A DNA stretch of 64,000 nucleotides, taken from Brevibacillus sp051967035. Its GTDB lineage: Bacteria > Bacillota > Bacilli > Brevibacillales > Brevibacillaceae. The notes under the pieces were generated by a model that did no database searches, was not told the origin of the DNA, and saw only the letters and a list, made by a program, of their open reading frames with translations. This document shows positions 1 to 7,187 of this stretch, piece after piece (positions within the stretch are counted from its first letter, which is position 1; every line of letters starts with the position of its first letter). A program made the position numbers and the translations under genes. The stretch lies in contig NZ_JBQCKK010000007.1 of NCBI RefSeq assembly GCF_051967035.1, positions 90,234 to 154,233 on the forward strand, given 5' to 3'.

Positions 1-621
1 GCCTCCCAGCTTGATCCATTCCTTGATCGCCGCAAGCTGTGCGTCGTCGATGGACGCCCCTTGTTTGCCGCCGATTGCCAGGACGTCAAGGCTGTCGTAC
101 ATCCACGACTGGTCCGGAAGCATGTCCGGCGCCAGGTTTTGCACGGAAAGCGGCCGATTCCGCTGGGAGGAAGGGGCGTTTGCGGCGAGAAAATGAAACG
201 CATGGACGCCGTCGTCCACGACTCCGATCGTCTGCCCGTCTTTCGGGTAAGGGACGCGCAGCTTTTCTGATCGGAGGACCTGTCCATTTTGCGTGACGTG
301 CACATACCAGTCGTTGAGCAAAAGCTGCATCGGCATGTCAAAATACACCGTCTTGCTCTTGCCTTGTTCCAGCAGTATCGGCTGACGCAGGTTCGCTTGC
401 CGCAGATTTTTGGACAGCGGCTTTCGCGACAGCTCCACGAAGCCCGCCATGTCTTTTTCCTGACTGGTGATCGTCACGCCCAGCCGCACCCACGATTCGT
501 ACTTGACGATCCCTCCCAAGGGGACATTCACTTCGATATCCACGTTGCTCTGTGCCCACGCCGATTGTCCGGCAAAGCCAAGCCAGGCGGCGACAAAGAC
601 CAACATCCATTTCCTTTTCAT
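1..621 (-). CDS. Secreted protein of unknown function, partial (C-terminus beyond left edge)
   Basis: The first 207 codons are inside the window; the frame is still open at base 1, so this is a 5' fragment of a longer gene. It starts with a clear signal peptide (MKRKW, then a hydrophobic stretch ending near AWA-QS at about residue 23). After this comes a beta-rich segment (VDIEVNVPLGGIVKYES) that looks like an extracytoplasmic domain. A GGAGG ribosome site lies 7 bases before the ATG. The gene begins 17 bases after the stop of the TolB-like membrane protein, so it is the third gene of the sigma-factor operon and may be an envelope target or partner of that signalling pair. I do not recognise the family. 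Confidence 0.75.
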   Translation of the reverse strand, partial: MKRKWMLVFVAAWLGFAGQSAWAQSNVDIEVNVPLGGIVKYESWVRLGVTITSQEKDMAGFVELSRKPLSKNLRQANLRQPILLEQGKSKTVYFDMPMQLLLNDWYVHVTQNGQVLRSEKLRVPYPKDGQTIGVVDDGVHAFHFLAANAPSSQRNRPLSVQNLAPDMLPDQSWMYDSLDVLAIGGKQGASIDDAQLAAIKEWIKLGG

Positions 622-638
622 GCTTGTTCCTCCGCTCG

Positions 639-1712
639 TTATCGTGACGCCAGCGAGACGACCAGCTCCAGCGGCTGACTTTTACGCGAAAGAAGCAGCA
701 GTTGCTTTCCTTTTGCCGCCCAGTTGGCACGGATCAGCTCCGCCGTATTCCGGTTGTCAACCGGCAGCTCTTCTGTCACGAAAGGCTTGTCTGCCACGCT
801 AGCTTCCATGAGCTGGCCGCCCGGTTCCGTATACGTCAGCTCATGCCCGGAACGCCAGGAAGCCCACTGGCCTTGTCCCAGCGTCGAGATCCGCCCCGTT
901 CGCATTTCCATGACCTGAATCGCCCCGTCCTTGCGAAACGCCAGAAAGCGTCCGTCTGGCGACCATTCTGGCTGCGTCCCCTCGGCCAGCTTCCATTCCT
1001 GCAAGGAGATGGTGCTCGTAACCCAAATTTCGTCGCTGTCGCCCATCGAGCGGGTATAGGCAATCGAGTCGTCATGCTGCGACCAGCTTGGCGAGCCGTA
1101 GGCGACGCCTTCTTCTTCTTTTACCAGGCGGCTATTGCCCATGCTGTACGTCGTCGGCAACTCCACGATCCACAGGCGGGACATGCGCCCGGCTTGCTCG
1201 ACGACAGCGATCTCTTTGCCCCGATTGGACCAGGCCAGCGCCACGTACGCGCCTTTTGTCGGCGGCAACTTGACAGTGACTGGCTGTGTATCGCTTGCGA
1301 GCGGGATCGTCCGCAGTTCTGACGGATCGGCCAGGTAGGCGATCTGTGTCGCGGACCTGTCAATATCCACCTGTTCCACAGACGCATCGGCAGGCAAGGT
1401 AAGCATCTCCTGCCTTTCCACCGTGATTGTGCCGCCGCTCCACCACATGCAGGCAATGACAGACAGCGCGACTGCCAGCGCCGCACCGCCGATCCAGGCC
1501 AGCTGGCGTCTCTTGCGCGGCTGTCGTTCCCGTAGCGCCTGCGCCTGGTCTGTTTCCAGCTCCTTCATTCGCTCCAGCAGTTGCTTTTTCAGTTCAGCCT
1601 TGAGCTGATAATTGACAGGCACAGAGCGGCGCATTCGCTTTAAATGGGTCAGAAGTTGAGCGACAGTCTGATCTTTGCTGCGACCTGGGGGGTGTTTCTC
1701 CTCCTCTCTCAA
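639..1712 (-). CDS. Membrane-anchored TolB-like propeller protein, probable anti-sigma factor
   Basis: A 357-residue protein with a charged cytoplasmic N-terminus (1-69), one transmembrane helix (about 71-91, rich in A/V/I then CMWW) and an extracytoplasmic region with PD40/TolB-like blades: WSNRGKEIAVVEQ, SWSQHDDSIAYTR, WSPDGRFLAFRKDG and a degenerate last copy. It starts at a TTG whose bases overlap the TGA of the upstream sigma gene (TTGA), with a G-rich ribosome site 7 bases before, so translation is probably coupled. This topology directly after an ECF sigma gene is typical of an anti-sigma factor with an outside sensor domain. The N-terminus shows no obvious zinc-binding HxxxCxxC motif, so the binding mode is not clear. 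Role is inferred from context. Confidence 0.7.
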   Translation of the reverse strand: MREEEKHPPGRSKDQTVAQLLTHLKRMRRSVPVNYQLKAELKKQLLERMKELETDQAQALRERQPRKRRQLAWIGGAALAVALSVIACMWWSGGTITVERQEMLTLPADASVEQVDIDRSATQIAYLADPSELRTIPLASDTQPVTVKLPPTKGAYVALAWSNRGKEIAVVEQAGRMSRLWIVELPTTYSMGNSRLVKEEEGVAYGSPSWSQHDDSIAYTRSMGDSDEIWVTSTISLQEWKLAEGTQPEWSPDGRFLAFRKDGAIQVMEMRTGRISTLGQGQWASWRSGHELTYTEPGGQLMEASVADKPFVTEELPVDNRNTAELIRANWAAKGKQLLLLSRKSQPLELVVSLASR

Positions 1713-2272
1713 TCGGAGTCCCCCCTTTCGTACATCTTCTGTAGCTTTTGCAGTCCTCGATAGGAGATCATTTTGACGCTCGATTCTGTCTTGCCAAGCA
1801 CTTCGGCGACCTGACTGATTTTCAGATCGGCAAAATAACGAAGCATGAGGACATCCTTCTGATCCTGCGACAATAAGTCAAGCCGGTCACGAAGCAGGCC
1901 AATTTCCTCGTTGGTCAGCGCCTGTCGTTCCGGCTGCCAGGTATCATCCGGCTGGCTTCCCAGAAAGTCCTCCTGATCGACGGGAAGCTCCCTGTTTTTT
2001 CGCATAAAGTCCACGTATGTATTGTGAGCAATACGGAATATCCAGGAGGCAAACGGACTTGTTCTGCTGTATTGATCGAATTTTTCCAGCGCTTTTAAAA
2101 AGACCACAGTGGTCAGATCATCGGCATCCCACGTACTCTGGACACGGCAGCGCAAATAGCGGTTCACGCGATCGAAATACTCGTCGTACAGTTCCGGAAA
2201 GGGACGAGCTTCAAAATAGTCTCCAGAGGCCGGGTCCGCTACTGGCGCGGGACGTTTTATCGCCATTCCCAT
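1709..2272 (-). CDS. RNA polymerase sigma factor, ECF type
   Basis: A 187-residue sigma-70 family protein. Region 2 is seen as ELYDEYFDRVNRYLRCR followed by DADDLTTVVFLKALEKF and the FASWIFRIAHNTYVDFMRK stretch. Region 4 is seen as LSQDQKDVLMLRYFADL and the helix-turn-helix KISQVAEVLGKTESSVKM. Regions 1 and 3 are absent, as in ECF sigmas. I place the start at the ATG at 2272 because GAGG lies 8 bases upstream; an upstream TTG at 2296 has no such site. The gene heads a three-gene minus-strand operon with its probable anti-sigma and a secreted protein. A candidate self-recognised promoter lies at 2357-2384. The regulon is unknown. Confidence 0.9.
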   Translation of the reverse strand: MGMAIKRPAPVADPASGDYFEARPFPELYDEYFDRVNRYLRCRVQSTWDADDLTTVVFLKALEKFDQYSRTSPFASWIFRIAHNTYVDFMRKNRELPVDQEDFLGSQPDDTWQPERQALTNEEIGLLRDRLDLLSQDQKDVLMLRYFADLKISQVAEVLGKTESSVKMISYRGLQKLQKMYERGDSD

Positions 2273-2356
2273 TACGGTTTCCTCGGTTTCTCCCAATTTG
2301 TTGCATCGAGCAGGAATACATGGGCTTCCTTCCTTCCGGCTCCATTTTCCCTAAGT

Positions 2357-2384
2357 GATACGAACTGTCTGTCAAGAAGTTACA
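2357..2384 (-). promoter_or_regulatory. Candidate ECF-type autoregulatory promoter
   Basis: On the minus strand, TGTAAC (2384-2379) is followed by 16 bases and CGTA (2362-2359). This resembles the Bacillus sigma-W type pattern TGAAAC-N16-CGTA with one mismatch. It lies about 85 bases upstream of the sigma start codon, where an autoregulated promoter would be. A TTGACA hexamer lies within the spacer but has no good -10, so a housekeeping promoter is less convincing. Confidence 0.45.
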
Positions 2385-2401
2385 GGGTCCGCCTGGTTTC
2401 C

Positions 2402-3559
2402 CTACCATCGCAACGCACGGGCAAGCTCGCTCACGATATCGTCGATGGCTTCGATCCCGACAGACATGCGCACCAGCCCCATCGTAATCCCGGTCGCTTT
2501 TCGTTGTTCCGGGGAAAAAGCCCGATGCGAGGTCGTGACCGGGTGGGAAACACTCGTCTCTACGCCGGCCAGAGACGGTACGAATGGAATCCAGTTCAGC
2601 GCCCGGTAAAAGTCGTAAATCTTGCTTTCATCCCGAAGCGTAAAGGACACCATCGCCCCCTGCTTCGGCCTGGCGAAAAACGACGTCGCCTCCTGGCTCG
2701 GGTAGTAGACGCGGCTGACAGCAGGATGGCTGCGCAAAAAACGGGCGACCTCGCTTGCATTGTCACATTGCCGCTCCATTCGCACAGCCAGCGTCTTCAG
2801 TCCTCGTGCCGCAAGCCAGGCTTCAAACGGACTGAGGGACGCCCCGTAATGGACGACGATTTCCGTCGCACGCGCGATGAGCGGACGGCTCCCGACCAGC
2901 ACACCGCAGGTCACGTCACTATGCCCCCCGATGTATTTGGTCCCGCTGTGTACGACCAGATCCGCGCCAAAGGTGATCGGCTGGACGAGATAAGGCGTCG
3001 CGAACGTATTGTCGACCATCACAGCCAGGCCAAGCTCTTTGGCCTGGCGAATCCAGAAAGGCAGATCGACCACCGTGAGCAACGGATTGGTGATGGTCTC
3101 CAGAAAAAGCAGCTTTGTCGTAGGGCGCACGTGACTCGCCAGGCTCGTCCCTTCGTCAAGCACGATGCACTCCAGCTCGATGCCGAAGCGCGACAGTTCG
3201 TTGTGCAGCAAAGCGTAGGTGCCCCCGTATATTTCGTGGGAAGCCAGAACGTGATCGCCCGACGAGAGGATCGCGAGCAAGCCAGCCATGATCGCCCCCA
3301 TGCCGGATGCCGCGCTCACCCCCGCCTCCGCTTGCTCCAGACGGGCAACGGCCGAAGCCAGTTCGACCTGATTGGGATTGCCGTTGCGCGTATACAAATA
3401 TTCGCCTTCGCCCGCGTAATAGTTTTCGACTTCTTCCAGGCTACTAAAGGCAAACACAGAGGTCTGGTAAATCGGGGTAGCCTTGCTCACCGCTTGCCGC
3501 AAAGGCGGGTGTCCGATATGCACCGCAGTCGTTTCGAATCGTTCTCCCACATCCATCAT
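2402..3559 (-). CDS. Cystathionine gamma-synthase/beta-lyase family PLP enzyme
   Basis: About 385 residues, the usual length of the Cys/Met metabolism PLP-dependent family. The Schiff-base lysine is in the signature HSGTKYIGGHSDVTCG. The N-terminal TPIYQTSVF and YTRNGNPNQ motifs and the C-terminal SLAGVETSVSHP motif are also present. These enzymes perform transsulfuration or gamma/beta-elimination on cystathionine, homocysteine or methionine; sequence reading alone does not separate synthase, beta-lyase and gamma-lyase. Two ATG codons at 3559 and 3556 follow AAAAAGG closely, and a GTG at 3550 has better spacing, so the exact start is uncertain. No S-box or T-box is visible upstream. It stands alone, divergent from the cyclophilin gene. 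Confidence 0.85.
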   Translation of the reverse strand: MMDVGERFETTAVHIGHPPLRQAVSKATPIYQTSVFAFSSLEEVENYYAGEGEYLYTRNGNPNQVELASAVARLEQAEAGVSAASGMGAIMAGLLAILSSGDHVLASHEIYGGTYALLHNELSRFGIELECIVLDEGTSLASHVRPTTKLLFLETITNPLLTVVDLPFWIRQAKELGLAVMVDNTFATPYLVQPITFGADLVVHSGTKYIGGHSDVTCGVLVGSRPLIARATEIVVHYGASLSPFEAWLAARGLKTLAVRMERQCDNASEVARFLRSHPAVSRVYYPSQEATSFFARPKQGAMVSFTLRDESKIYDFYRALNWIPFVPSLAGVETSVSHPVTTSHRAFSPEQRKATGITMGLVRMSVGIEAIDDIVSELARALRW

Positions 3560-3685
3560 CCTTTTTCTACCATCATACCATGCCAGAAGCCGGACAGACC
3601 AGCCGATTGGCATTTGCCTGTCCATTTGTGCTATAATTCGAAACCGAACTACCCAATAGGTAAGAAACAAAGGAAGGTGCACAAG

Positions 3686-4390
3686 ATGAAAAAGTTTTTC
3701 ACGACTCTGTTCACATGTCTGATGGCAATCGCCTTGGTTACGGGTTGTTCCAGTGCAAGCAACGATTCGGCTCCGACCGAGCCCACACAGACGACTTCAC
3801 CAGCTAAAAAGCCTGACTCCAAAGAGCCTGCCCAGCCTCCGGGCCCTACAGGCGAGAAAAAGTACGACAAGGCTCCTGCCATGCAAATCGACAAAAACAA
3901 GACGTATCAAGCGAAAATCTCCACCACGATGGGAGACATTACGATTGATTTGTTCGCCAAAGACGCGCCGATTACTGTGAACAACTTCGTCTTTTTGGCC
4001 AGAGACAAGTTTTACGACGGTCTGACATTCCACCGCGTCATCAAAGATTTCATGATCCAGACGGGCGATCCGCTCGGCAATGGTACAGGCGGCCCTGGCT
4101 ACACGTTTGAAGACGAGTTGAATAACGGCCACAAATACGAAGTCGGCGTGGTCGCAATGGCCAATGCCGGACGAAACACAAACGGCAGCCAATTTTTCAT
4201 CGGTTCCGGAAAAGATGTGGAAGGGTTGGAAAACGTACCAAACTACACCATTTTCGGAAAAGTCGTAAGCGGCATGGATGTCGTGCAAAAAATTGCGGGC
4301 ACGAAAGTGAAGCAAAATCCGCAAACAGGCGAGCTGAGCGTACCGGAGCAACCGATCAAAATCAAAACCGTGACCATCATCGAAAAATAA
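3686..4390 (+). CDS. Cyclophilin-type peptidyl-prolyl isomerase lipoprotein
   Basis: 234 residues. A lipoprotein signal peptide (MKKFFTTLF, hydrophobic core, lipobox LVTGC) is followed by a Pro/Thr/Lys-rich linker of about 50 residues and a cyclophilin domain. The active-site motif FHRVIKDFMIQTGDP and the later VAMANAGRNTNGSQFFI motif are intact. The mature protein should sit on the outer face of the membrane and assist folding of exported proteins. AAGGAAGG lies upstream of the ATG. The upstream open frame that continues into the divergent PLP gene is only antisense to that gene. The gene is monocistronic and ends in a strong terminator. Confidence 0.92.
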   Translation: MKKFFTTLFTCLMAIALVTGCSSASNDSAPTEPTQTTSPAKKPDSKEPAQPPGPTGEKKYDKAPAMQIDKNKTYQAKISTTMGDITIDLFAKDAPITVNNFVFLARDKFYDGLTFHRVIKDFMIQTGDPLGNGTGGPGYTFEDELNNGHKYEVGVVAMANAGRNTNGSQFFIGSGKDVEGLENVPNYTIFGKVVSGMDVVQKIAGTKVKQNPQTGELSVPEQPIKIKTVTIIEK

Positions 4391-4410
4391 GACTATCTGA
4401 CCAGGACACA

Positions 4411-4443
4411 AAACACCACTGCTTTCGTGCAGTGGTGTTTTTG
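4411..4443 (+). terminator. Rho-independent terminator of the cyclophilin gene
   Basis: An 11-bp perfect stem (4412-4422 with 4429-4439), a 6-base loop and a T-run follow the stop codon by about 20 bases. Confidence 0.9.
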
Positions 4444-4628
4444 TTTGGCCGCACCGAAAAACATGCCTTGGCAGCTATTCCCCTCTATCATTCACAACAT
4501 TCTGATTTAGTAAATAGTTCCGTGGGACCAATTTCCTCTTGCACTGGACAATCATTCCCGCTAGACTTGCAAAAGACCCGATTCGCTTCCGCCCTCACCA
4601 GCAAAAAGCGAAAAGGAGTGGTTTCACC

Positions 4629-5258
4629 ATGAAGACACGTGCAGCGCGAATGCGCTTTTTCTTCTTTCTCAACAGTTTTGCCTTGCTTCTTCTGTGCCTG
4701 CTCGTCACGCCGACGAGCGCAACGGCACCTCACGTGAAGAAAACAACACCTGTGCCGGTTCAAGCCGCAGCCGCAGCAACACCGGAACAGTCTGTGAAAA
4801 GCGAAACAAAAACAGCGATCTCTCACGCACAGAAAAAACGCGATTCCGTGCAGGTCAGCCGAGACGATCGCCGCAAAGTGATTCGTCATGGAAAGGTGAA
4901 AATTTCAGAGAGGGACATGGAACTGCTTGCCCGGCTGGTCTATGCGGAAGGCCGGGGAGAACCGTATGAGGGACAAGTAGCGATTGCTGCTGTCGTATTG
5001 AATCGGGTAGCTTCTTCACAATTTCCGGATACGGTACGGGAGGTTATTTTCGCTCCCAATGCGTTTTCGCCAGTCCGAAACGGCCAGCTCTCCACCAAGA
5101 CCAACGAGAGCGCCAGAAGGGCAGTCGCCGATGCGGTGAAGGGAAAGGATCCGACCAACGGCTCCCTCTACTTCTTCAATCCTGCTACCGCCACATCCGA
5201 ATGGATCTGGTCCAGGCCCCAAACCGTCGTGATCGGCAACCATCGTTTTGCCCGCTAA
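4629..5258 (+). CDS. Cell wall hydrolase, SleB/CwlJ type (spore cortex-lytic family)
   Basis: 209 residues: an N-terminal signal peptide or anchor (hydrophobic FFFFLNSFALLLLCLL ending near TSA), a basic Ala/Lys/Thr-rich linker, then a Hydrolase_2 domain from about residue 98. The catalytic region RLVYAEGRGEPYEGQVAIAAV contains the conserved glutamate. NRVASSQFPDTVREVIF and FFNPATA are also typical. Family members are lytic transglycosylases that act on muramic-lactam cortex during germination or on related peptidoglycan. AAAGGAG lies 10 bases before the ATG at 4629. No YpeB-like partner gene is adjacent, so this may be a SleB paralogue such as SleL- or CwlJ-like forms rather than SleB itself. 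Confidence 0.85.
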   Translation: MKTRAARMRFFFFLNSFALLLLCLLVTPTSATAPHVKKTTPVPVQAAAAATPEQSVKSETKTAISHAQKKRDSVQVSRDDRRKVIRHGKVKISERDMELLARLVYAEGRGEPYEGQVAIAAVVLNRVASSQFPDTVREVIFAPNAFSPVRNGQLSTKTNESARRAVADAVKGKDPTNGSLYFFNPATATSEWIWSRPQTVVIGNHRFAR

Positions 5259-5334
5259 TCGCCAAAAATTTAATAATCGTTTATTTTTATTTTATCAGGG
5301 TTTTACTTTTGACTGGTATCTTGTCCATGTAAGC

Positions 5335-5558
5335 ACTTTTTCAACGCATTGAGAAAAAGTACGATGTTCTTCCGAGAATGACATCTTTCACGTAAGCATG
5401 GGTAGATCGAACGATTCCATCTGCGTATGCCTACGTGAACAGTAGCTGGCTGCCTGGCCGGATTGGGTGAGAGCAATCCAGTCAAGCCCCAATCGTTCCT
5501 TTTCTCAATCGCCCCCAAACAATTGGGCATTCCCCTGCGGGAGTGCCTCTTTTTTTTT
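5335..5558 (+). ncRNA. Candidate structured non-coding RNA ending in an intrinsic terminator
   Basis: The 399-base gap 5259-5657 holds no convincing gene. It does hold four consecutive hairpins on the plus strand: 5335-5342/5353-5360 (8 bp), 5363-5370/5375-5385 (with a 3-base bulge), 5387-5399/5427-5439 (13 bp with one A-C mismatch, with an inner stem around 5402-5424) and 5460-5465/5474-5479. A terminator follows at 5526-5558. I could not match it to tmRNA, RNase P, SRP RNA, T-box or common riboswitches. yfhH starts 100 bases after the terminator and has its own ribosome site. It could be an independent small RNA (6S-like size) or an attenuator leader of yfhH. Confidence 0.4.
5526..5558 (+). 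terminator. Intrinsic terminator upstream of yfhH
   Basis: Stem GGCAT-TCCC (5526-5534) with GGGA-GTGCC (5539-5547), a 4-base loop and about ten T residues. It is 270 bases after the SleB-type stop, so it more likely ends the RNA candidate than the hydrolase mRNA. Confidence 0.8.
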
Positions 5559-5657
5559 GCAGGCGCGAACCAGCCTCCTCTGCCCGGACGCTCTCCCTCC
5601 ATCGCCTTTTCCCTTGTCTTTTGCTACAATATACCTGTATGGAAAGGAGGCAATCCG

Positions 5658-5969
5658 TTGCGTTTATACAGTCAAATGACGCTTGCCGAGTTGCAGGAGG
5701 AAATGGAACGCCTGCACGTGGAAGCCGAGGAGAAAAAGAAACTGGGTGACGAGTCGCAGCTTGCCATTATTACGCAAAAGTATTTCATGGCGAAGTCGTA
5801 TTATTTGGGGACGGGAGAATTTCGCATTGGCGGAACGTACAGTGTCGCCAACTACGATCAGCCGTTTACCATTGATTATTTCAACGGCGTGTTTGCCTGG
5901 GGCCGCTTTCCTGATTCGGACGAGCAGACCGGCTTTCCGGTCGGCATGCTGGAGCCTTGGTACGACTAA
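5658..5969 (+). CDS. yfhH: YfhH-like DUF1811 protein
   Basis: 103 residues, the expected size for the DUF1811 family of Bacillales. The N-terminal half is a charged helix (LAELQEEMERLHVEAEEKKKLGD) and the C-terminal half is a small beta-rich domain with YYLGTGEFRIGGTY and FNGVFAWGRFP. The start is a TTG at 5658, chosen because GGAAAGGAGG ends 7 bases upstream; the first in-frame ATG lies seven codons inside. Function is not established; it is a small cytosolic protein. It follows the RNA candidate and is closed by a terminator. Confidence 0.8.
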   Translation: MRLYSQMTLAELQEEMERLHVEAEEKKKLGDESQLAIITQKYFMAKSYYLGTGEFRIGGTYSVANYDQPFTIDYFNGVFAWGRFPDSDEQTGFPVGMLEPWYD

Positions 5970-5974
5970 TGAAT

Positions 5975-6013
5975 AAAGAGATCAGCGCCTGGCGGCATCT
6001 GATCTCTTTTTTC
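5975..6013 (+). terminator. Terminator after yfhH
   Basis: Stem AAAGAGATCAG (5975-5985) pairs with 5999-6009, followed by a T-run, 6 bases after the yfhH stop. Confidence 0.85.
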
Positions 6014-6081
6014 TTGGCCGAACACGGGCCGCGACGCATCTGGATATACTATGGGCAAAAACGAAAGCGAGCCCAATCGCC

Positions 6082-6531
6082 ATGGATGTCATCAATCTTA
6101 CGCTGCTGCTTTTGCTTGCGCTCGGCATCGCCGGAAACAATGCGACCGTCTCGATCGCGGTAGCGCTGCTTTTGCTGATGCGGCTTTTGTCGCTGGAACG
6201 GTTTTTCCCGGTGCTTGAGCAGCATGGCTTGCAGATTGGCATCATCATTTTGACCATCGGCATTCTCACGCCGCTTGCGAGCGGAAAAATCAATCCCGCC
6301 GCCATGCTGGACCTGTTCACCCACTGGCAAACGGTGCTGGCGGTCGTCATCGGCGTGTTCGTCGCCTATCTGGCGGGAAAAGGAACGATGCTGATGGCTG
6401 GCAATCCGTTGATCGTCACGGGACTGCTTTTCGGAACGATCATCGGCGTCACGTTTTTCCGCGGCGTCGCAGTCGGCCCGCTCATCGCTGCCGGGATTCT
6501 CGCGTTCATTCTGCAATTTTTGCCCAAGTAA
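6082..6531 (+). CDS. DUF441 integral membrane protein (YtwI/YeaL-like)
   Basis: 149 residues with four strongly hydrophobic segments: about 5-30, 48-70, 84-105 and 112-147. The GNNATVSIAVALLLLMRLL start and the GILTPLASGKI and AYLAGKG motifs match the UPF0756/DUF441 family. These are small inner-membrane proteins without assigned function. The ribosome site before the ATG is weak. It runs convergent to the HesB-like gene with only 5 bases between the two stops and no terminator in between. Confidence 0.85.
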   Translation: MDVINLTLLLLLALGIAGNNATVSIAVALLLLMRLLSLERFFPVLEQHGLQIGIIILTIGILTPLASGKINPAAMLDLFTHWQTVLAVVIGVFVAYLAGKGTMLMAGNPLIVTGLLFGTIIGVTFFRGVAVGPLIAAGILAFILQFLPK

Positions 6532-6536
6532 AAACG

Positions 6537-6845
6537 TCACCCCCAGCGCTCTTTGAGCGACAGGCCGTAAGCCACGATTTGCTCCGGCGTGACCAGGCGA
6601 AAGCCTTGTTGCGGACGGTAGTCAATCGTCAGCGTCTCCGAGCCGATGTACGCGATCGTCTCCGGGTCGAGCAACAACGTCATCTCCTCGACCTGGATCA
6701 CCTGATCCTGCGGTGTCGCCTCATCGAGCCACAGCGCGTATTCGATGGTCATGCCGCACCCGCCTACCAGTTCGCCGCTAATCCGCACGGGACGCGTTGC
6801 TTTTTGCAATTGCGCTACGGCTTCCTTCGTCAGCTTGATTCTCAT
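6537..6845 (-). CDS. HesB-like Fe-S cluster family protein with a single cysteine
   Basis: 102 residues with the A-type carrier (HesB/IscA) fold: N-terminal MRIKLTKEAVAQL, a middle GGCGMTIEYALWLDE motif with one cysteine, and TLTIDYRPQQGFRL at the end. The C-terminal Cys-Gly-Cys pair of IscA/ErpA is missing, so it cannot bind a cluster by the usual three cysteines. This is the pattern of the YqkB/YneR-like subgroup of Bacillales. GGAGGG lies upstream of the ATG. A small divergent gene follows at 6949. Function is inferred only at family level. Confidence 0.75.
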   Translation of the reverse strand: MRIKLTKEAVAQLQKATRPVRISGELVGGCGMTIEYALWLDEATPQDQVIQVEEMTLLLDPETIAYIGSETLTIDYRPQQGFRLVTPEQIVAYGLSLKERWG

Positions 6846-6948
6846 CTTCTTTCCACCCTCCTGCTTGCTTTTTCCAGCACTTTTGTATGCATCAACTTTC
6901 TTTTATTAGCATACAATGCTTGAAAGGCAGCGGAAAGGACGATCATCT

Positions 6949-7089
6949 ATGAACATTTACGAACGAGACGGCATCTTTGTCGCCGAAACGCAGTTTCAAT
7001 CGGAGCAGGTTGTCATCTTCGCCAAATCGTGGGAAGAAGCCAAGGAAAAGTTGCTGATGCGGCTTTTGGTCCTGGAAATGATTGGGTGA
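6949..7089 (+). CDS. Small protein of unknown function
   Basis: 46 residues, beginning MNIYERDGIFVAETQF and ending with a helix (SWEEAKEKLLMRLLVLEMIG). AAAGGA lies 10 bases before the ATG and a perfect terminator follows 5 bases after the stop, so it looks like a complete monocistronic gene. It is divergent from the HesB-like gene; in B. subtilis yqkB is beside a small gene yqkC, which makes a conserved pair possible but not proven. I do not recognise a domain. Confidence 0.6.
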   Translation: MNIYERDGIFVAETQFQSEQVVIFAKSWEEAKEKLLMRLLVLEMIG

Positions 7090-7093
7090 AACA

Positions 7094-7125
7094 AAAGCAG
7101 GTCGCTCCTCATGACCTGCTTTTTT
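7094..7125 (+). terminator. Terminator after the small gene
   Basis: Stem AAGCAGGTC (7095-7103) with GACCTGCTT (7113-7121), then T-run. Confidence 0.88.
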
Positions 7126-7187
7126 CCCCTCTCTCCCCTCGGTCGCGCCTTTCCCCATGGCAAAACGGCAAGGAGTTAGCACGATCC

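Noticed and set aside
2504..3685. Long plus-strand open frame joined to the cyclophilin gene
   Set aside because: It is antisense to the PLP-enzyme gene; the cyclophilin has a clear signal peptide start and ribosome site at 3686.
5259..5657. T-box, SAM or c-di-GMP riboswitch in the yfhH leader
   Set aside because: No T-box sequence, no SAM-I or GEMM core motifs seen; only unassigned hairpins.
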